From Kutzneria kofuensis (GTDB lineage: Bacteria > Actinomycetota > Actinomycetes > Mycobacteriales > Pseudonocardiaceae), in assembly GCF_014203355.1 (NCBI RefSeq), contig NZ_JACHIR010000001.1, forward strand, positions 7,752,038-7,816,037: a stretch of 64,000 bases of DNA, written 5' to 3'. The notes under the pieces are model-generated. The model was given only the letters and a program-made list of their open reading frames with translations, searched no databases and was not told the DNA's origin. The number at the start of each line of letters is the position of its first letter. Positions within the stretch are counted from its first letter, which is position 1. This document shows, in pieces, positions 41,479-50,293 of the stretch. Position numbers and translations under genes: made by a program.

Positions 41479-43962
41479 GTGCGGGTGAGACAGGCGTGTG
41501 TGGGCCGCGACGCGGAGCTGGCGGTCTGTCGGGAAGCGCTTTCCGAGGCGCCGGCGGTGGTGTGCGTCGAGGCCGGCCCCCGAATGGGGCGGACGACGCT
41601 GCTCAAGGCGTGTGCGGAGGTCGCCGCCGAGCTGGGCTTCACGGTGCTCGCGGCGCAGGGCTCGGCGGTCGAGCGCGACTTCGCGTACGAACTCGCGGCG
41701 CAGCTGTTCGAGCCGGTGGCGGGCGCGGTGATGGATCGCATCGCCAGCGACGATGACCCCAAGGCGCTCCAGGCGGCGCTGCGGGAGTTGTATCGCGAAG
41801 TGCGTGAACTGGCTGCGCGGACGCCGGTTCTCATCGCCGTGGACAACCTCGATCTCGCTGACGACGATTCGCTCCGGTTGCTGGACTACCTGCGCCGACG
41901 GCTGGCGGACCTCCCGATCGTGATGATCGTGACGGCCTTGCCGGGACGGCTGGGGGAGTTCGCCCGAGACGCCCGTCGCATCACGTTGGGCCGCCTCGAC
42001 GAGCGGGCGGTGCGTGCGCTGGTTTCTGAGGACGCCGGCCTCGTCCACCGGGCGACCGGCGGGCATCCGTGGCTGGTGGCGGAGTTGTTGCGCTGCGAGA
42101 GCGCATCGGTCGGCGAGCTGTGCCGGGAGCCGTCGCCGGAGCTGACGTCGGCGATCGTTGCGGTGCTCGGGCCGGAACTGGTGGCCGTCGGGCGGGCGGT
42201 GGAGATCCTCGGCACCGCCGACATCGGGCTGGTCGCATCAGTGGCCGACGTCGATCACGACACCGCGAGCCGAGGGCTGGTTGAGTACGGAACCATTGGC
42301 GTGCCTTTGGTTACGGCGGTGTTGACCACGGGGATTCCGTCGGAGATGCGCCTGCGGGCGGCGCGGGCGTTGTATCGGCGACGGGCGGAATTCGTCGATC
42401 ATCTGCTGGCAACGGACCCGATCGGCGACGAGTGGACCTGCCGGATGCTGCGGGAGCACGCGGCGACCGCGATGAGCGACGGCGATCCGGAGCGGGCGGC
42501 GGAGTGCCTGCGGCGGCTGCTGGCGGAACCACTGTCCGATGAGGACCGTTGGCGGGCGTTGGCCCAGCTGGGCGAGGCCGAGGTGCACACCGATCCCGCT
42601 GCGGCGCTGGAACATCTGACGCAGGCCGGCGGTGGCGCGACCTTGGCGTATGAACTGGCGGAGCGCGGGCAGCTGGTCGAGGCGGCCCGGGTGCTGGCCG
42701 ACGTGGACGACGATTTGGTGCCGTTGTCGATCGGCGTCGAGCACGCGGGCGTCGTGGACGAGATGCCGGCGCTGCCGGAGAATCCGCGCCGGCAACGGTT
42801 CTGGCATGCGATCGCGGCCGCTTCCCATGCGCTGGAAGGTGATCGCCTGCGGGCGGCGGCAGCGCTGAAGCGCGCGGCCGGGCGGAACCTCGCCGTGACG
42901 GCTGGTTCGGATCTGGTGGATCGCCGGGTGCTGATGCACGTCGTGACGGCATTGTCCATGATGGACGATTTCGACGAGGCGGAGCGGTTGTGCGACAACG
43001 CCGTCACCGCGGTCTCCGGCCGGGTCAGGCCGGCGCTGTTCCGGCTGGTGCACGGGCTGCGCACCGAGGTGGCGCTCCGGAGGGGAGATCTCCGCGAGGC
43101 ACGGCGATTGACGCTCGCGCAACACGATCCGCATGTCACCGCTCTGGCGCCGATGATCGGCGCCCTGATCGACGTCAACGAGCCGCAGGCGGCGGCAGTC
43201 GTGTTGAGCGCCCAGGGTCTGGACGGCGAGGTTCCCGGCTCGGCCCGGTTCGACGCCGTGCTGTTCCAACGTGGGCGACTCCGCGCGGCCGACGGCGACA
43301 AGGTTCGCGCCGTGCACGATCTGTTGGAATGCGGCCGCCGGCTGGAGCAGCGGGGGGTACTGAACCCGGCGGTCTGCCCGTGGCGGTCGACGGCGGCATT
43401 GTTGTTGGCGGAGTTGGGAGATCGCGGCCGGGCGGTGGCGCTGGTCGAGCGGGAACTGCACCTCGCGCGGCGCTGGGGCTCGGCGTCGACCGTCGGTGTC
43501 GCGCTGCGCGGCGCCGGCGTGGTGACCGGCGACGCCGAGCTGCTCGCGGAGGCCGTCGACGTTCTGCGGGAATCGCCGGCACGACTGGAATACGGGCGGG
43601 CGCTCGCGGATCGGGGACAGTGCCTGCGGGAATCGGGCGATGAGTTGTCGGCGCGATCGGTGCTGCGGATGGCGCACGACATGGCGATGCGCTGCGGTTC
43701 GGTGGCGCTGATGGAACGGGCCGGCCGGGAATTGCGGCAGGCAGGGGGACGCCGCAGATTCGCGCTGACCGATCCGGCGCTGTTGACCGAACGGGAATCG
43801 TTCGTCGCGCGGCGGGCGGCGGCCGGCCGGACCAACAAGGAAATCGCCGGTGAATTGTACGTCACGACGCGAAGCGTCGAATTCGCGCTGACCAGCGTGT
43901 ACCGGAAACTCGGCGTGTCCGGCCGGCGCGAGCTGCGGAGCGCGCTGGGGTTGGGGAATTGA
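41479..43962 (+). CDS. LuxR-family large regulator with altered P-loop
   Basis: The 827-residue protein starts at the GTG 41479 (GGAGGGAG 8 bases upstream), giving MRVRQACVGRDAELAV, the usual start for this family. The ATPase-like domain has 'EAGPRMGRTTLLKACAEV', in which the Walker A Lys is replaced by Arg, and a Walker B-like 'VLIAVDNLDLADDDS'. A TPR-like middle and a C-terminal LuxR HTH follow ('LTERESFVARRAAAGRTNKE'). The altered P-loop suggests weak or no ATP hydrolysis. It is divergent from the sigma factor gene. Confidence 0.87.
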   Translation: MRVRQACVGRDAELAVCREALSEAPAVVCVEAGPRMGRTTLLKACAEVAAELGFTVLAAQGSAVERDFAYELAAQLFEPVAGAVMDRIASDDDPKALQAALRELYREVRELAARTPVLIAVDNLDLADDDSLRLLDYLRRRLADLPIVMIVTALPGRLGEFARDARRITLGRLDERAVRALVSEDAGLVHRATGGHPWLVAELLRCESASVGELCREPSPELTSAIVAVLGPELVAVGRAVEILGTADIGLVASVADVDHDTASRGLVEYGTIGVPLVTAVLTTGIPSEMRLRAARALYRRRAEFVDHLLATDPIGDEWTCRMLREHAATAMSDGDPERAAECLRRLLAEPLSDEDRWRALAQLGEAEVHTDPAAALEHLTQAGGGATLAYELAERGQLVEAARVLADVDDDLVPLSIGVEHAGVVDEMPALPENPRRQRFWHAIAAASHALEGDRLRAAAALKRAAGRNLAVTAGSDLVDRRVLMHVVTALSMMDDFDEAERLCDNAVTAVSGRVRPALFRLVHGLRTEVALRRGDLREARRLTLAQHDPHVTALAPMIGALIDVNEPQAAAVVLSAQGLDGEVPGSARFDAVLFQRGRLRAADGDKVRAVHDLLECGRRLEQRGVLNPAVCPWRSTAALLLAELGDRGRAVALVERELHLARRWGSASTVGVALRGAGVVTGDAELLAEAVDVLRESPARLEYGRALADRGQCLRESGDELSARSVLRMAHDMAMRCGSVALMERAGRELRQAGGRRRFALTDPALLTERESFVARRAAAGRTNKEIAGELYVTTRSVEFALTSVYRKLGVSGRRELRSALGLGN

Positions 43963-43987
43963 CCCCAGCGCGCCCGCGCCGAACCAC

Positions 43988-44308
43988 TCAGCCCACGATC
44001 ACCAGGTCGGCGACCAGCGAGCCGCCGACCTGGTGGCCCTTCACCGTGACCAGCGCGTCGAGGTTCAGGCTGCCCTCGATCTTGGTGGCGCTCGTCAGCG
44101 TGACCTTCACATCGGCGCTCGCGCTGGTCTTCACGCTGATGATCTTGCCGACGACCGCGGACAGCGTGCCGGAGACGGACACCTCGGCCGATGCCGACGC
44201 GACCGGGACGGCGGGCGCGGCCGACGCCACCGCGGTGCCGCCGAGCAGGGCCCCGGCGGCCGCGGTCGCGACGACAGCAGCGGCGATACGACGGTGCAGA
44301 GCGTTCAT
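43988..44308 (-). CDS. Small secreted protein of unknown function
   Basis: This 106-residue protein has a clear signal peptide (MNALHRRIAAAVVATAAAGA onward, cleavage near ASA). A short beta-rich mature part made of 'SGTLSAVVGKIISVKTSASA' and 'TSATKIEGSLNLDALVTVKG' segments resembles DUF5666-like OB-type repeats. No function is known. It is convergent with the LuxR-type gene. The 276 bases between it and the AhpD-like gene hold both promoters and no other gene that I see. Confidence 0.75.
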   Translation of the reverse strand: MNALHRRIAAAVVATAAAGALLGGTAVASAAPAVPVASASAEVSVSGTLSAVVGKIISVKTSASADVKVTLTSATKIEGSLNLDALVTVKGHQVGGSLVADLVIVG

Positions 44309-44584
44309 CGTTCTCTCCTATTATCGCGTTTCCGGTCGGAATTCGTTTCCGCCGTCGGGAGAAAGTCTTCCGGCCTTTGTGGACGATCGGAAGGTTCTCG
44401 GGACTCTTCTAGGAAGTTCCCCCAGTCGGCTACGGGCGGTGCGGGGTGAACCGAATCAAGCCGTTTGCCGACGGGAACGCATACGGGTGGATGTGGCCGC
44501 CGTCACACCGTTGCCTGTCACGTTCGCCGGGGCCGGCTCGTCAGGAAGGTGACAGAGCAAGAACCGCTGAGAAGGAGCAGGAAC

Positions 44585-45040
44585 ATGGCTGCGCGCATGA
44601 CCAACCCCGCCAAGGTGCTGCCCGACACCACCACCGCGGTGCAGTCCCTTTTCAAGGCCATCTACCAGGGCGGCGTGCCCAAGGCCACGCTGGATCTCGT
44701 GCACCTTCGGGCCAGCCAGATCAACGGCTGCGGCTACTGCGTCGACTCCGGCGTCACCCACGCCCAGCAGGCCGGCGAGAGCGTCGACCGGCTGCTGCGC
44801 GTCGTGTCGTGGCGGGAGAGCGACGTCTTCACCGACGCCGAGCGGGCCGCGCTGGCGCTGACCGAGGCCGCCACCCGCATGGCCGACCAGCCCGAGGCCG
44901 TGTCCGACGCCGTGTGGGACGACGCCGCCGACCACTACGACGAGAAGGGCCTGGCCGCGCTCATCCTGATGATCGCCACCACGAACTTCTTCAACCGCAT
45001 CAACGTCACCATCAAGCAGCCGGCCGGCGAGCAGTTCTGA
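44585..45040 (+). CDS. AhpD/carboxymuconolactone decarboxylase-family protein
   Basis: This 151-residue AhpD-like protein has the redox motif GCGYCVDSGVTHAQ (C-x-x-C with downstream His) and 'WRESDVFTDAERAALALTEA', typical of peroxidase-linked AhpD proteins. It may reduce peroxides or act in antioxidant relays. The ATG at 44585 has AAGGAG 9 bases upstream. Its last codons are partly duplicated in the downstream region (45073-45123). Confidence 0.9.
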   Translation: MAARMTNPAKVLPDTTTAVQSLFKAIYQGGVPKATLDLVHLRASQINGCGYCVDSGVTHAQQAGESVDRLLRVVSWRESDVFTDAERAALALTEAATRMADQPEAVSDAVWDDAADHYDEKGLAALILMIATTNFFNRINVTIKQPAGEQF

Positions 45041-45123
45041 GCCGGGGGGCGGAGGAAGTAGGGGCAAGCGGTCGGCGAGTACTTCTGAGCCGGGGACGGA
45101 GGAAGGAGGGGGAGGGGCAGGCG
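45025..45123. repeat. Tandem duplication of the AhpD-like gene's 3' end
   Basis: Copy 1 (45025-45071) spans the last codons, stop and downstream bases; copy 2 (45073-45123) repeats the same order: CGGCGAG, (T)TTCTGAGCCGGGG, CGGAGGAAG, GGGGCA, GCGG, with small indels. It looks like local slippage or unequal recombination. Confidence 0.6.
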
Positions 45124-45125
45124 GC

Positions 45126-45156
45126 CGGCCGCCGATCTCCCGCCACTCGGCGGCCG
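45126..45156 (+). terminator. Hairpin downstream of the AhpD-like gene
   Basis: A perfect 10-bp stem CGGCCGCCGA / TCGGCGGCCG encloses an 11-base loop. It has no T-run and probably ends the AhpD-like transcript before NDH-2. Confidence 0.55.
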
Positions 45157-45296
45157 TGGCTCCCGAGGGCGTTGGTGGACAGGGGCTTCCGGTTGCCGAT
45201 CGCCAGGGGTGCTCGCATGCTGGGCGGGCCGGGTTTTCCCGCGGTGGGGCCGGGTAGCCCGGTGCCGTTGTCGACCTCGAAGTCGGGTGAGGGATT

Positions 45297-46589
45297 GTGG
45301 GCACAGCGAACCGGATCGTGATCGTCGGCGGGGGCTTCGCCGGGTTTCACGCGGCGAAAGCGCTCGAGCGGGCGGCGCCGCCGGGGACGGAGCTGGTGCT
45401 GGTCAACAAGACGGACTACTTCCACTACCTGCCGCTGCTGCCGCAGGTGGCGGCGGCGTCGCTGGATCCACGCCGGGTGGCGGTGTCGCTGACGAAAACG
45501 CTGCCGGGGGTGCGGCTGGCGCTGGGAACGGCGGACAAGCTGGCGGTGGACCGGCGTGAGGTGACGTACACGGATCCCGAGGGTGGCTCGCATGTCGTGG
45601 GCTACGACCGGTTGATACTGGCGGCGGGCAGCGTGAACAAGCTGCTGCCGATCCCCGGAGTCGGAGCCCACGCGCACGGCTTCCGGAGCATCGGGGAGGC
45701 GTTGTACCTCCGGGATCACGTGATCCGGCAGATCGAGTTGGCGGGTGCGACGGACGACCCGGGGCTGCGAGCGGCCCGCTGCACGTTCGTGGTGGTCGGG
45801 GCCGGCTACACGGGCACGGAGGTGGCGGCGCAGGGGCCACCGTTCACGGCGGCGGTGGCGCGGCACAACAAGGCGCTGCGCGGGCAGAAGATCCGGTGGC
45901 TGCTGCTGGACGTGGCGCCGAAGGTGTTGCCGGAGCTGGACCCGAGACTGTCGCGTGCGGCGGACGAATTGCTCCGCAAGCGTGGGGTCGAGGTGCTGAC
46001 GGGAACCTCCGTGGAGGAGGCGACCGCGGAGGGCGTGCGGCTGACCAACGGGGAGTTCGTGCCGACGCGCACGTTGGTGTGGTGCGTCGGCGTGCGGCCG
46101 GATCCGTTGACGGATGCGACCGGGTTGCCGACGGAACGAGGCCGGATCATCGTCGACGCCACGCTGGCGGTGCCGGGGCACCCGGAGATCTTCGCGTGCG
46201 GGGACTGCGCGGCGGTGCCGGACCTGACCCGGCCGGGCGAGCTGACGGCGATGACGGCGCAGCACGCGATGCGGCAGGGCAAGCTCGCCGGGAAGAACGT
46301 CGCGGCGTCGCTCGGGCACGGGCGGATGGCGCAGTACAAGCACCACGACCTCGGTTTCGTGGTCGACCTCGGTGGGTTGGACGCGGCGGCGAACCCGCTG
46401 GGGGTGGCGCTGTCCGGGCTGCCCGCGGCGCTGGTGACGCGTGGATATCACCTGATGGCGATGCCCGGCAATCGGGTGCGGACGCTGATCGACTGGGCGG
46501 TGGACGCCGTGTTCGGTCGTCAGACCGTGCAGTTGGGTCTGGTCAGGGGCGATGACGTGCCGCTGGACACGGACCGGCCGGCGTCGTAG
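45297..46589 (+). CDS. ndh: Type II NADH dehydrogenase-like FAD oxidoreductase
   Basis: This 430-residue protein has two Rossmann motifs: 'IVIVGGGFAGFHAAKALERA' near the N-terminus (FAD) and 'FVVVGAGYTGTEVAAQ' (NADH). 'HPEIFACGDCAAVPDL' and a C-terminal 'RVRTLIDWAVDAVFGRQTV' amphipathic end for membrane attachment also fit NDH-2. It passes electrons from NADH to menaquinone without pumping protons. Start GTG 45297. It may be an accessory copy. It stands alone on the + strand. Confidence 0.88.
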   Translation: MGTANRIVIVGGGFAGFHAAKALERAAPPGTELVLVNKTDYFHYLPLLPQVAAASLDPRRVAVSLTKTLPGVRLALGTADKLAVDRREVTYTDPEGGSHVVGYDRLILAAGSVNKLLPIPGVGAHAHGFRSIGEALYLRDHVIRQIELAGATDDPGLRAARCTFVVVGAGYTGTEVAAQGPPFTAAVARHNKALRGQKIRWLLLDVAPKVLPELDPRLSRAADELLRKRGVEVLTGTSVEEATAEGVRLTNGEFVPTRTLVWCVGVRPDPLTDATGLPTERGRIIVDATLAVPGHPEIFACGDCAAVPDLTRPGELTAMTAQHAMRQGKLAGKNVAASLGHGRMAQYKHHDLGFVVDLGGLDAAANPLGVALSGLPAALVTRGYHLMAMPGNRVRTLIDWAVDAVFGRQTVQLGLVRGDDVPLDTDRPAS

Positions 46590-46607
46590 CGCAGGTGGGT
46601 CGGCCGG

Positions 46608-47468
46608 TCAGTGGACTTGGCCGCCCAGCCAGAGGCCGGTGGGGGTCAGGCGGAGGGTGATCCGGGACGGCTTGCCCATGGCGCGGCCCTGGCGGACGTG
46701 GACGGGGCGGTCGGGGTTGATCAGGTGGTTGTCGAGGAGGCCGTAGGCGAGGGCGGCGGCGGCGATGCCGGTCGCCGCGTCTTCGGGGTAGCCGGAGGAG
46801 CGGGGGAACTGGCGGGCGTCGAACGTTTGGGTTGCGGGGTCCGACGGGGCGTAGGGGTAGAGACCGGTGGAGCCCAGTTGGTCGCAAAGTTCTGGTATGC
46901 GGGAGAAATCCGGGGTCAGTGCGTCGAGGATTGCCTGGCTGGCCAGGGGGATGAGGGTTTTGACGCGGGAGGTGCTCGCGTTCTGGACGGGGTGGGCGGC
47001 CAGGTCTTGTTCGGTGATGCCCAGGACTTCCAGGACGTCGGTGGGTGGCGCGGGGGTGACTGTGGCCGGGGGCTGGGTGATTTCTACTGCGGCGTCGGCG
47101 ATTCGTGCTTGAACGGGGCCGGAGGGGGTGCTGATCGTCAGGCGTGTCCTGGTGAGGCGGTTCAGCCGGTGGAGGGTGTGGACCGCGCCTACGGTGGCGT
47201 GGCCGCACATGGGCATCTCGTGATTGGGGACCCAGAAGCGGAGAGCGAAGTCGAAGGGGGCAGCGGCGGGGAGGATGAAAGCGGACTCGTGGCCGTAGGT
47301 TTTGGCGATCTCTTGCATTTCGGCGTCGGACATGGTGTCCGCGTCGACGACGATGGGGGCGGGATTGCCGCCGGAGGGGCCGTCGGGAAAGACGTGGACC
47401 AGGTGGATGGTGGGGGACAGGGCGGGTACCGCCTTTCCGGTGTGGGGCAGCCGCAGCGTTTCCTGCAC
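46608..47468 (-). CDS. PhzF-family isomerase-like protein
   Basis: This 286-residue PhzF/diaminopimelate-epimerase-fold protein has 'VHVFPDGPSGGNPAPIVVDA', 'GHESAFILP' (catalytic Glu), 'PMCGHATVGAVHTLHRL' and a C-terminal 'SSGYPEDAATGIAAAALAYG' (the D-x-A-T-G region). No other phenazine genes are nearby, so it is a stand-alone family member of unknown substrate. The GTG at 47468 is used. It is convergent with NDH-2; directly upstream is the remnant end of an SDR gene on the other strand. Confidence 0.87.
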   Translation of the reverse strand: MQETLRLPHTGKAVPALSPTIHLVHVFPDGPSGGNPAPIVVDADTMSDAEMQEIAKTYGHESAFILPAAAPFDFALRFWVPNHEMPMCGHATVGAVHTLHRLNRLTRTRLTISTPSGPVQARIADAAVEITQPPATVTPAPPTDVLEVLGITEQDLAAHPVQNASTSRVKTLIPLASQAILDALTPDFSRIPELCDQLGSTGLYPYAPSDPATQTFDARQFPRSSGYPEDAATGIAAAALAYGLLDNHLINPDRPVHVRQGRAMGKPSRITLRLTPTGLWLGGQVH

Positions 47469-47502
47469 GAACGCGTCCGTGAACGGTAGCTGCGACGGGT
47501 CG

Positions 47503-47577
47503 TCGCTGCTCGCCGACCACGCTTCCTTCGTGACGGGCCAGGCGCTTGCGGTCGGCGGCGGGGTGGTGGCGCAGTAG
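47503..47577 (+). pseudogene. 3' remnant of an SDR (FabG-like) gene
   Basis: Only about the last 24 codons survive: LLADHASFVTGQALAVGGGV followed by VAQ and a stop, which is the classic SDR C-terminus. The upstream part is missing and the PhzF gene begins on the opposite strand instead. This marks a deletion or rearrangement junction. Confidence 0.6.
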
Positions 47578-47606
47578 GGATCCAGGTGGCGGCCTGGGTC
47601 TCGGGT

Positions 47607-49142
47607 CTACTGCGCCGGCGTCAGCGCGAACAGCTGGTTGGCGCCGGCGCCGCACTGCCACTGCTGGAGTCGCGTGTTGTCCTCGCTGGAGCCGTTGGTC
47701 ACGTCCAGGCAGGCGTTGCTGTGCTGGGCGACCAGCGCGAACGCGCCGTTGCCCTGGTCGACTGGCTTCCACTGCTGGTTGGTGCCGCCGCCGTAGGTCC
47801 ACAGCTGCACGGGCGTGCCGTTGGCGACCGCGCCGGGACCGCCGGTGACGTCAAGGCCGAGCGCGGGGGCGTGGCGGTTGAGAACACGGTAGAAGCCGTT
47901 GGCGGTGGGGATGAACTGCCACTGCTGGTTGTCCTTGTGGGCCCCGCAGGTCCACTCCACCACCGGCGTGCCGTTCTTCCGGCCGCCGCCGGCGGCGTCG
48001 ATGCACTTGCCGGTGCTGGTGTTGCTGATCGTGTACCAGACTCCGGCCTCGATGGTGGTCACCGCGGCCGTCGTGGTCGTGGTGGTTGTTGTTGTCGTGG
48101 TGGTCGTCGTGGTCGTGGTCGGCGCGAGCAGTGTGGTCGGGGTGGGGGCCTTGCTCGTGGTCGCCGCATCGGTGCGCGGGCCGCCGCCGAACGCCAGCAG
48201 CACGCCGGCCAGGGCCGTGACGAAGACCGTGAACACGATGGCGGCGCCGACGATTGTGGCGGTCTTCCGGCGCGCCTCCGGCGTCTCCACGCTCGGCGGC
48301 GGCGTGCCCGGGGTCGGCGGCTCGCTGACCGTGCGGGCCGCCTCCGCTCGGCGGCGGGCGATCATGTCCTGCACCGCAGGCGGCCAGACGGCGGCTCGCG
48401 GGCCGATGGCCTCCACGATCTGCGCCGGCGTGGGCCGCTGCGACGGGTCCTTGGCCAGGCAGGGGCCGACGATCCAGCGCAGCGTGTCCGGAACCGCGCC
48501 GAGATCCGGCTCCATGTGCATCACGTTGGCCAGCGTCTGCTGCGGCGACGGGGCGGCGAACGGGCTCTTGCCCGTCGCCGCCGTGTACAGCACCGTGCCG
48601 TAGGCGAACACGTCGCCGGCCCAAGTCCACGGCTGGCCCGCCGCCTGCTCCGGCGCCAGGAACCCCGGCGATCCGGCCAGGCCCGGGCCGTGCGTAATGC
48701 CGAAGTCGATCACTTTCGGGCCGTCGTCGGCGAGCAGCACGTTGACCGGGTTGAGGTTGCGGTGCAGCAGGCCGACGGCGTGGATCTCGGCCAGCGCCGC
48801 CGCGATGCCCGACGCCAGCACCAGCACCGATTCCGCCGGCAGCCGACCCGCCTGCCGTAGCGACGGTCCGGCCACGAAGGCCGTCGCCAGCCACGGCACC
48901 GGCGCGTCGAGGTCGCCGTCCAGGATCGGCGCCGTGCTGGGGCCCGCCACCTGACGAGCCGTCGTCACCTCGCGCCGGAATCCCTCGTCACGCACCAGTT
49001 GCGGCTGCAGCAGCCGCAACGCCACCAGCCGGCCGTCCGGGCCCATGCCCAGCAGCACCCGACCCGTTCTACCCCGCCCCAACAGGGCGATGGTCCGGTA
49101 CTGGCCCACCGCCACCGGGTCGGACGTCCCTAACGGCCTCAC
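47607..49142 (-). CDS. Transmembrane Ser/Thr pseudokinase with extracellular ricin-type lectin domain
   Basis: The 511-residue protein starts at the GTG 49142 (GGAGGAG 6 bases upstream). The kinase-like domain (about 1-265) has Gly loop GRGRTG, but the VAIK Lys is Arg (R43), the catalytic loop reads HRNLNPVN (127-134; the proton-accepting Asp is Asn), and DFG is intact (146-148). A membrane helix (about 295-318), a run of 18 Thr (342-359) and a three-repeat ricin beta-trefoil (about 365-511, NQQW motifs) follow. It is probably inactive as a kinase and may sense glycans outside and signal by binding inside. Confidence 0.86.
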   Translation of the reverse strand: MRPLGTSDPVAVGQYRTIALLGRGRTGRVLLGMGPDGRLVALRLLQPQLVRDEGFRREVTTARQVAGPSTAPILDGDLDAPVPWLATAFVAGPSLRQAGRLPAESVLVLASGIAAALAEIHAVGLLHRNLNPVNVLLADDGPKVIDFGITHGPGLAGSPGFLAPEQAAGQPWTWAGDVFAYGTVLYTAATGKSPFAAPSPQQTLANVMHMEPDLGAVPDTLRWIVGPCLAKDPSQRPTPAQIVEAIGPRAAVWPPAVQDMIARRRAEAARTVSEPPTPGTPPPSVETPEARRKTATIVGAAIVFTVFVTALAGVLLAFGGGPRTDAATTSKAPTPTTLLAPTTTTTTTTTTTTTTTTTAAVTTIEAGVWYTISNTSTGKCIDAAGGGRKNGTPVVEWTCGAHKDNQQWQFIPTANGFYRVLNRHAPALGLDVTGGPGAVANGTPVQLWTYGGGTNQQWKPVDQGNGAFALVAQHSNACLDVTNGSSEDNTRLQQWQCGAGANQLFALTPAQ

Positions 49143-49196
49143 ACCACGCTCCTCCGTCAACTTTCGGGGACAGAGGTTAGCGCTCCGGGCAACGGC

Positions 49197-49475
49197 TCAC
49201 TGCGGCGTCGGGCTCGCGGTCTCCTCCGGCAGGCGTGGCGTGTGCTTGGCCAGCCAGCCGGCAACGAAGGTGAGTCCGCCGACGACGGCGCCGCTGACCA
49301 GGGCGGTCGCCCAGCCGGGAACGCCGTTGGGGAACACGTACTTGGCCAGCAGGTCCATCGCGAAGCTGGTGACGAGCGCGGTGGTGCTGGCCGCCTTCAC
49401 CTTGGTCTCCACGGCGTGGAAGGCGCCGATCTCGGCCTTCCGCGCCTGCCGGGAGAAGAAGCGCTTGAGATCCAT
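49197..49475 (-). CDS. Small membrane protein of unknown function
   Basis: This 92-residue protein starts MDLKRFFSRQARKAEIGAFH, with two hydrophobic segments (about 30-48 and 55-76) and a Pro/Glu-rich end. It recalls small holin-like or phage-type membrane proteins but I cannot assign a family. The ATG at 49475 has GAGGGG upstream. It lies between the pseudokinase gene and the DUF2848 gene on the minus strand, with separate spacing. Confidence 0.65.
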   Translation of the reverse strand: MDLKRFFSRQARKAEIGAFHAVETKVKAASTTALVTSFAMDLLAKYVFPNGVPGWATALVSGAVVGGLTFVAGWLAKHTPRLPEETASPTPQ

Positions 49476-49564
49476 CTCGGCAGTCCCCTCAGAGTCGTCG
49501 AGTCGACGATGATGATGGGCCACCTGCCGGGATATGGGTACGCCGGATGCCCGAACGGACGCAC

Positions 49565-50248
49565 TTACGCGACCGGTTCCGGCAGTCGCTCGACGGTGTA
49601 CTGGCAGCGGATGACGGCGCCGGTGGCGGGGTCGCCGAGTTCGACCCGCCAGGCGGAAGCGAACTGGTCGACGCCGGGGTGCATGGGGATGGTGCCGGAC
49701 AGCAGCACGGTGCCAGGGGCGAGAAGGTTCCGCCGGCGCAGCACGTCGAGCCAGTACTGCGGGGTGAGGAGCTCGGCGAGGGTGCCGCGCTGGATCTCGG
49801 TCCACGAGGCGCCGTCGCCGACCCAGGCGGTGAGCGTCAGCGAGTCGAGGCGGTCGGCGACGGCGGAGAGCCGCCACGCCTGCCGCCCGACGACGTCCGG
49901 CGCGGCCTGCTTGCTCCAGGCGACGCCGTGCACCTCGAGGTCCCGGTCGGTGTGGTCGCAGGCGACGGTGAGCAGCACGTCGTCATCGGTGACGATCATG
50001 GCCCACTCGGCCTCGCCGGAGGTGTGGCCGTGCTGCGCGGGCACGGTGTCGGCCTGGCTGACGAGGTACGGCGCGACGGGGTAGAGGCACGGCGTGGTCG
50101 AGGGCGCGGGCACGCCGAGCTCGGCCAGCTCGGCGACGTGCGCGGCGACGTCGTCCTGGCTGCGGCCGGCGTAGCCGCCGTTCAGCGCGGACCGCACGTC
50201 CACCGTGACTTTCCGGCCGTCGACCAGCTCGAACGTCAACTCGCTCAC
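49565..50248 (-). CDS. DUF2848-family protein
   Basis: The 227-residue protein starts MSELTFELVDGRKVTVDVRS, with 'APSTTPCLYPVAPYLVSQAD' and a C-terminal 'GTVLLSGTIPMHPGVDQFAS'. It matches DUF2848, a family related to fumarylacetoacetate hydrolase folds and found in catabolic operons. The GTG at 50248 has GGGAGG upstream. It is divergent from an MHS-family transporter gene 45 bases away, suggesting uptake and breakdown of an organic acid. Confidence 0.8.
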   Translation of the reverse strand: MSELTFELVDGRKVTVDVRSALNGGYAGRSQDDVAAHVAELAELGVPAPSTTPCLYPVAPYLVSQADTVPAQHGHTSGEAEWAMIVTDDDVLLTVACDHTDRDLEVHGVAWSKQAAPDVVGRQAWRLSAVADRLDSLTLTAWVGDGASWTEIQRGTLAELLTPQYWLDVLRRRNLLAPGTVLLSGTIPMHPGVDQFASAWRVELGDPATGAVIRCQYTVERLPEPVA

Positions 50249-50272
50249 GTCGCCTCCCTTGTGCATGCACCT

Positions 50273-50280
50273 TGTATACA
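50273..50280. promoter_or_regulatory. GntR-like operator core TGTATACA
   Basis: A perfect 8-bp palindrome, TGTATACA, lies in the 45-bp divergent spacer between the DUF2848 and transporter genes. Sites of this type bind GntR/FadR-subfamily repressors. No GntR gene is in the window. Confidence 0.45.
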
Positions 50281-50293
50281 TAGAATATGCCAC

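Noticed and set aside
46608-47468. Phenazine pathway
   Set aside because: Only a PhzF-family protein is seen; phzA/B/C/D/E/G are absent.
48060-48120. Simple repeat or CRISPR-like array
   Set aside because: It is the coding sequence for a poly-Thr linker in the pseudokinase, with no spacers.
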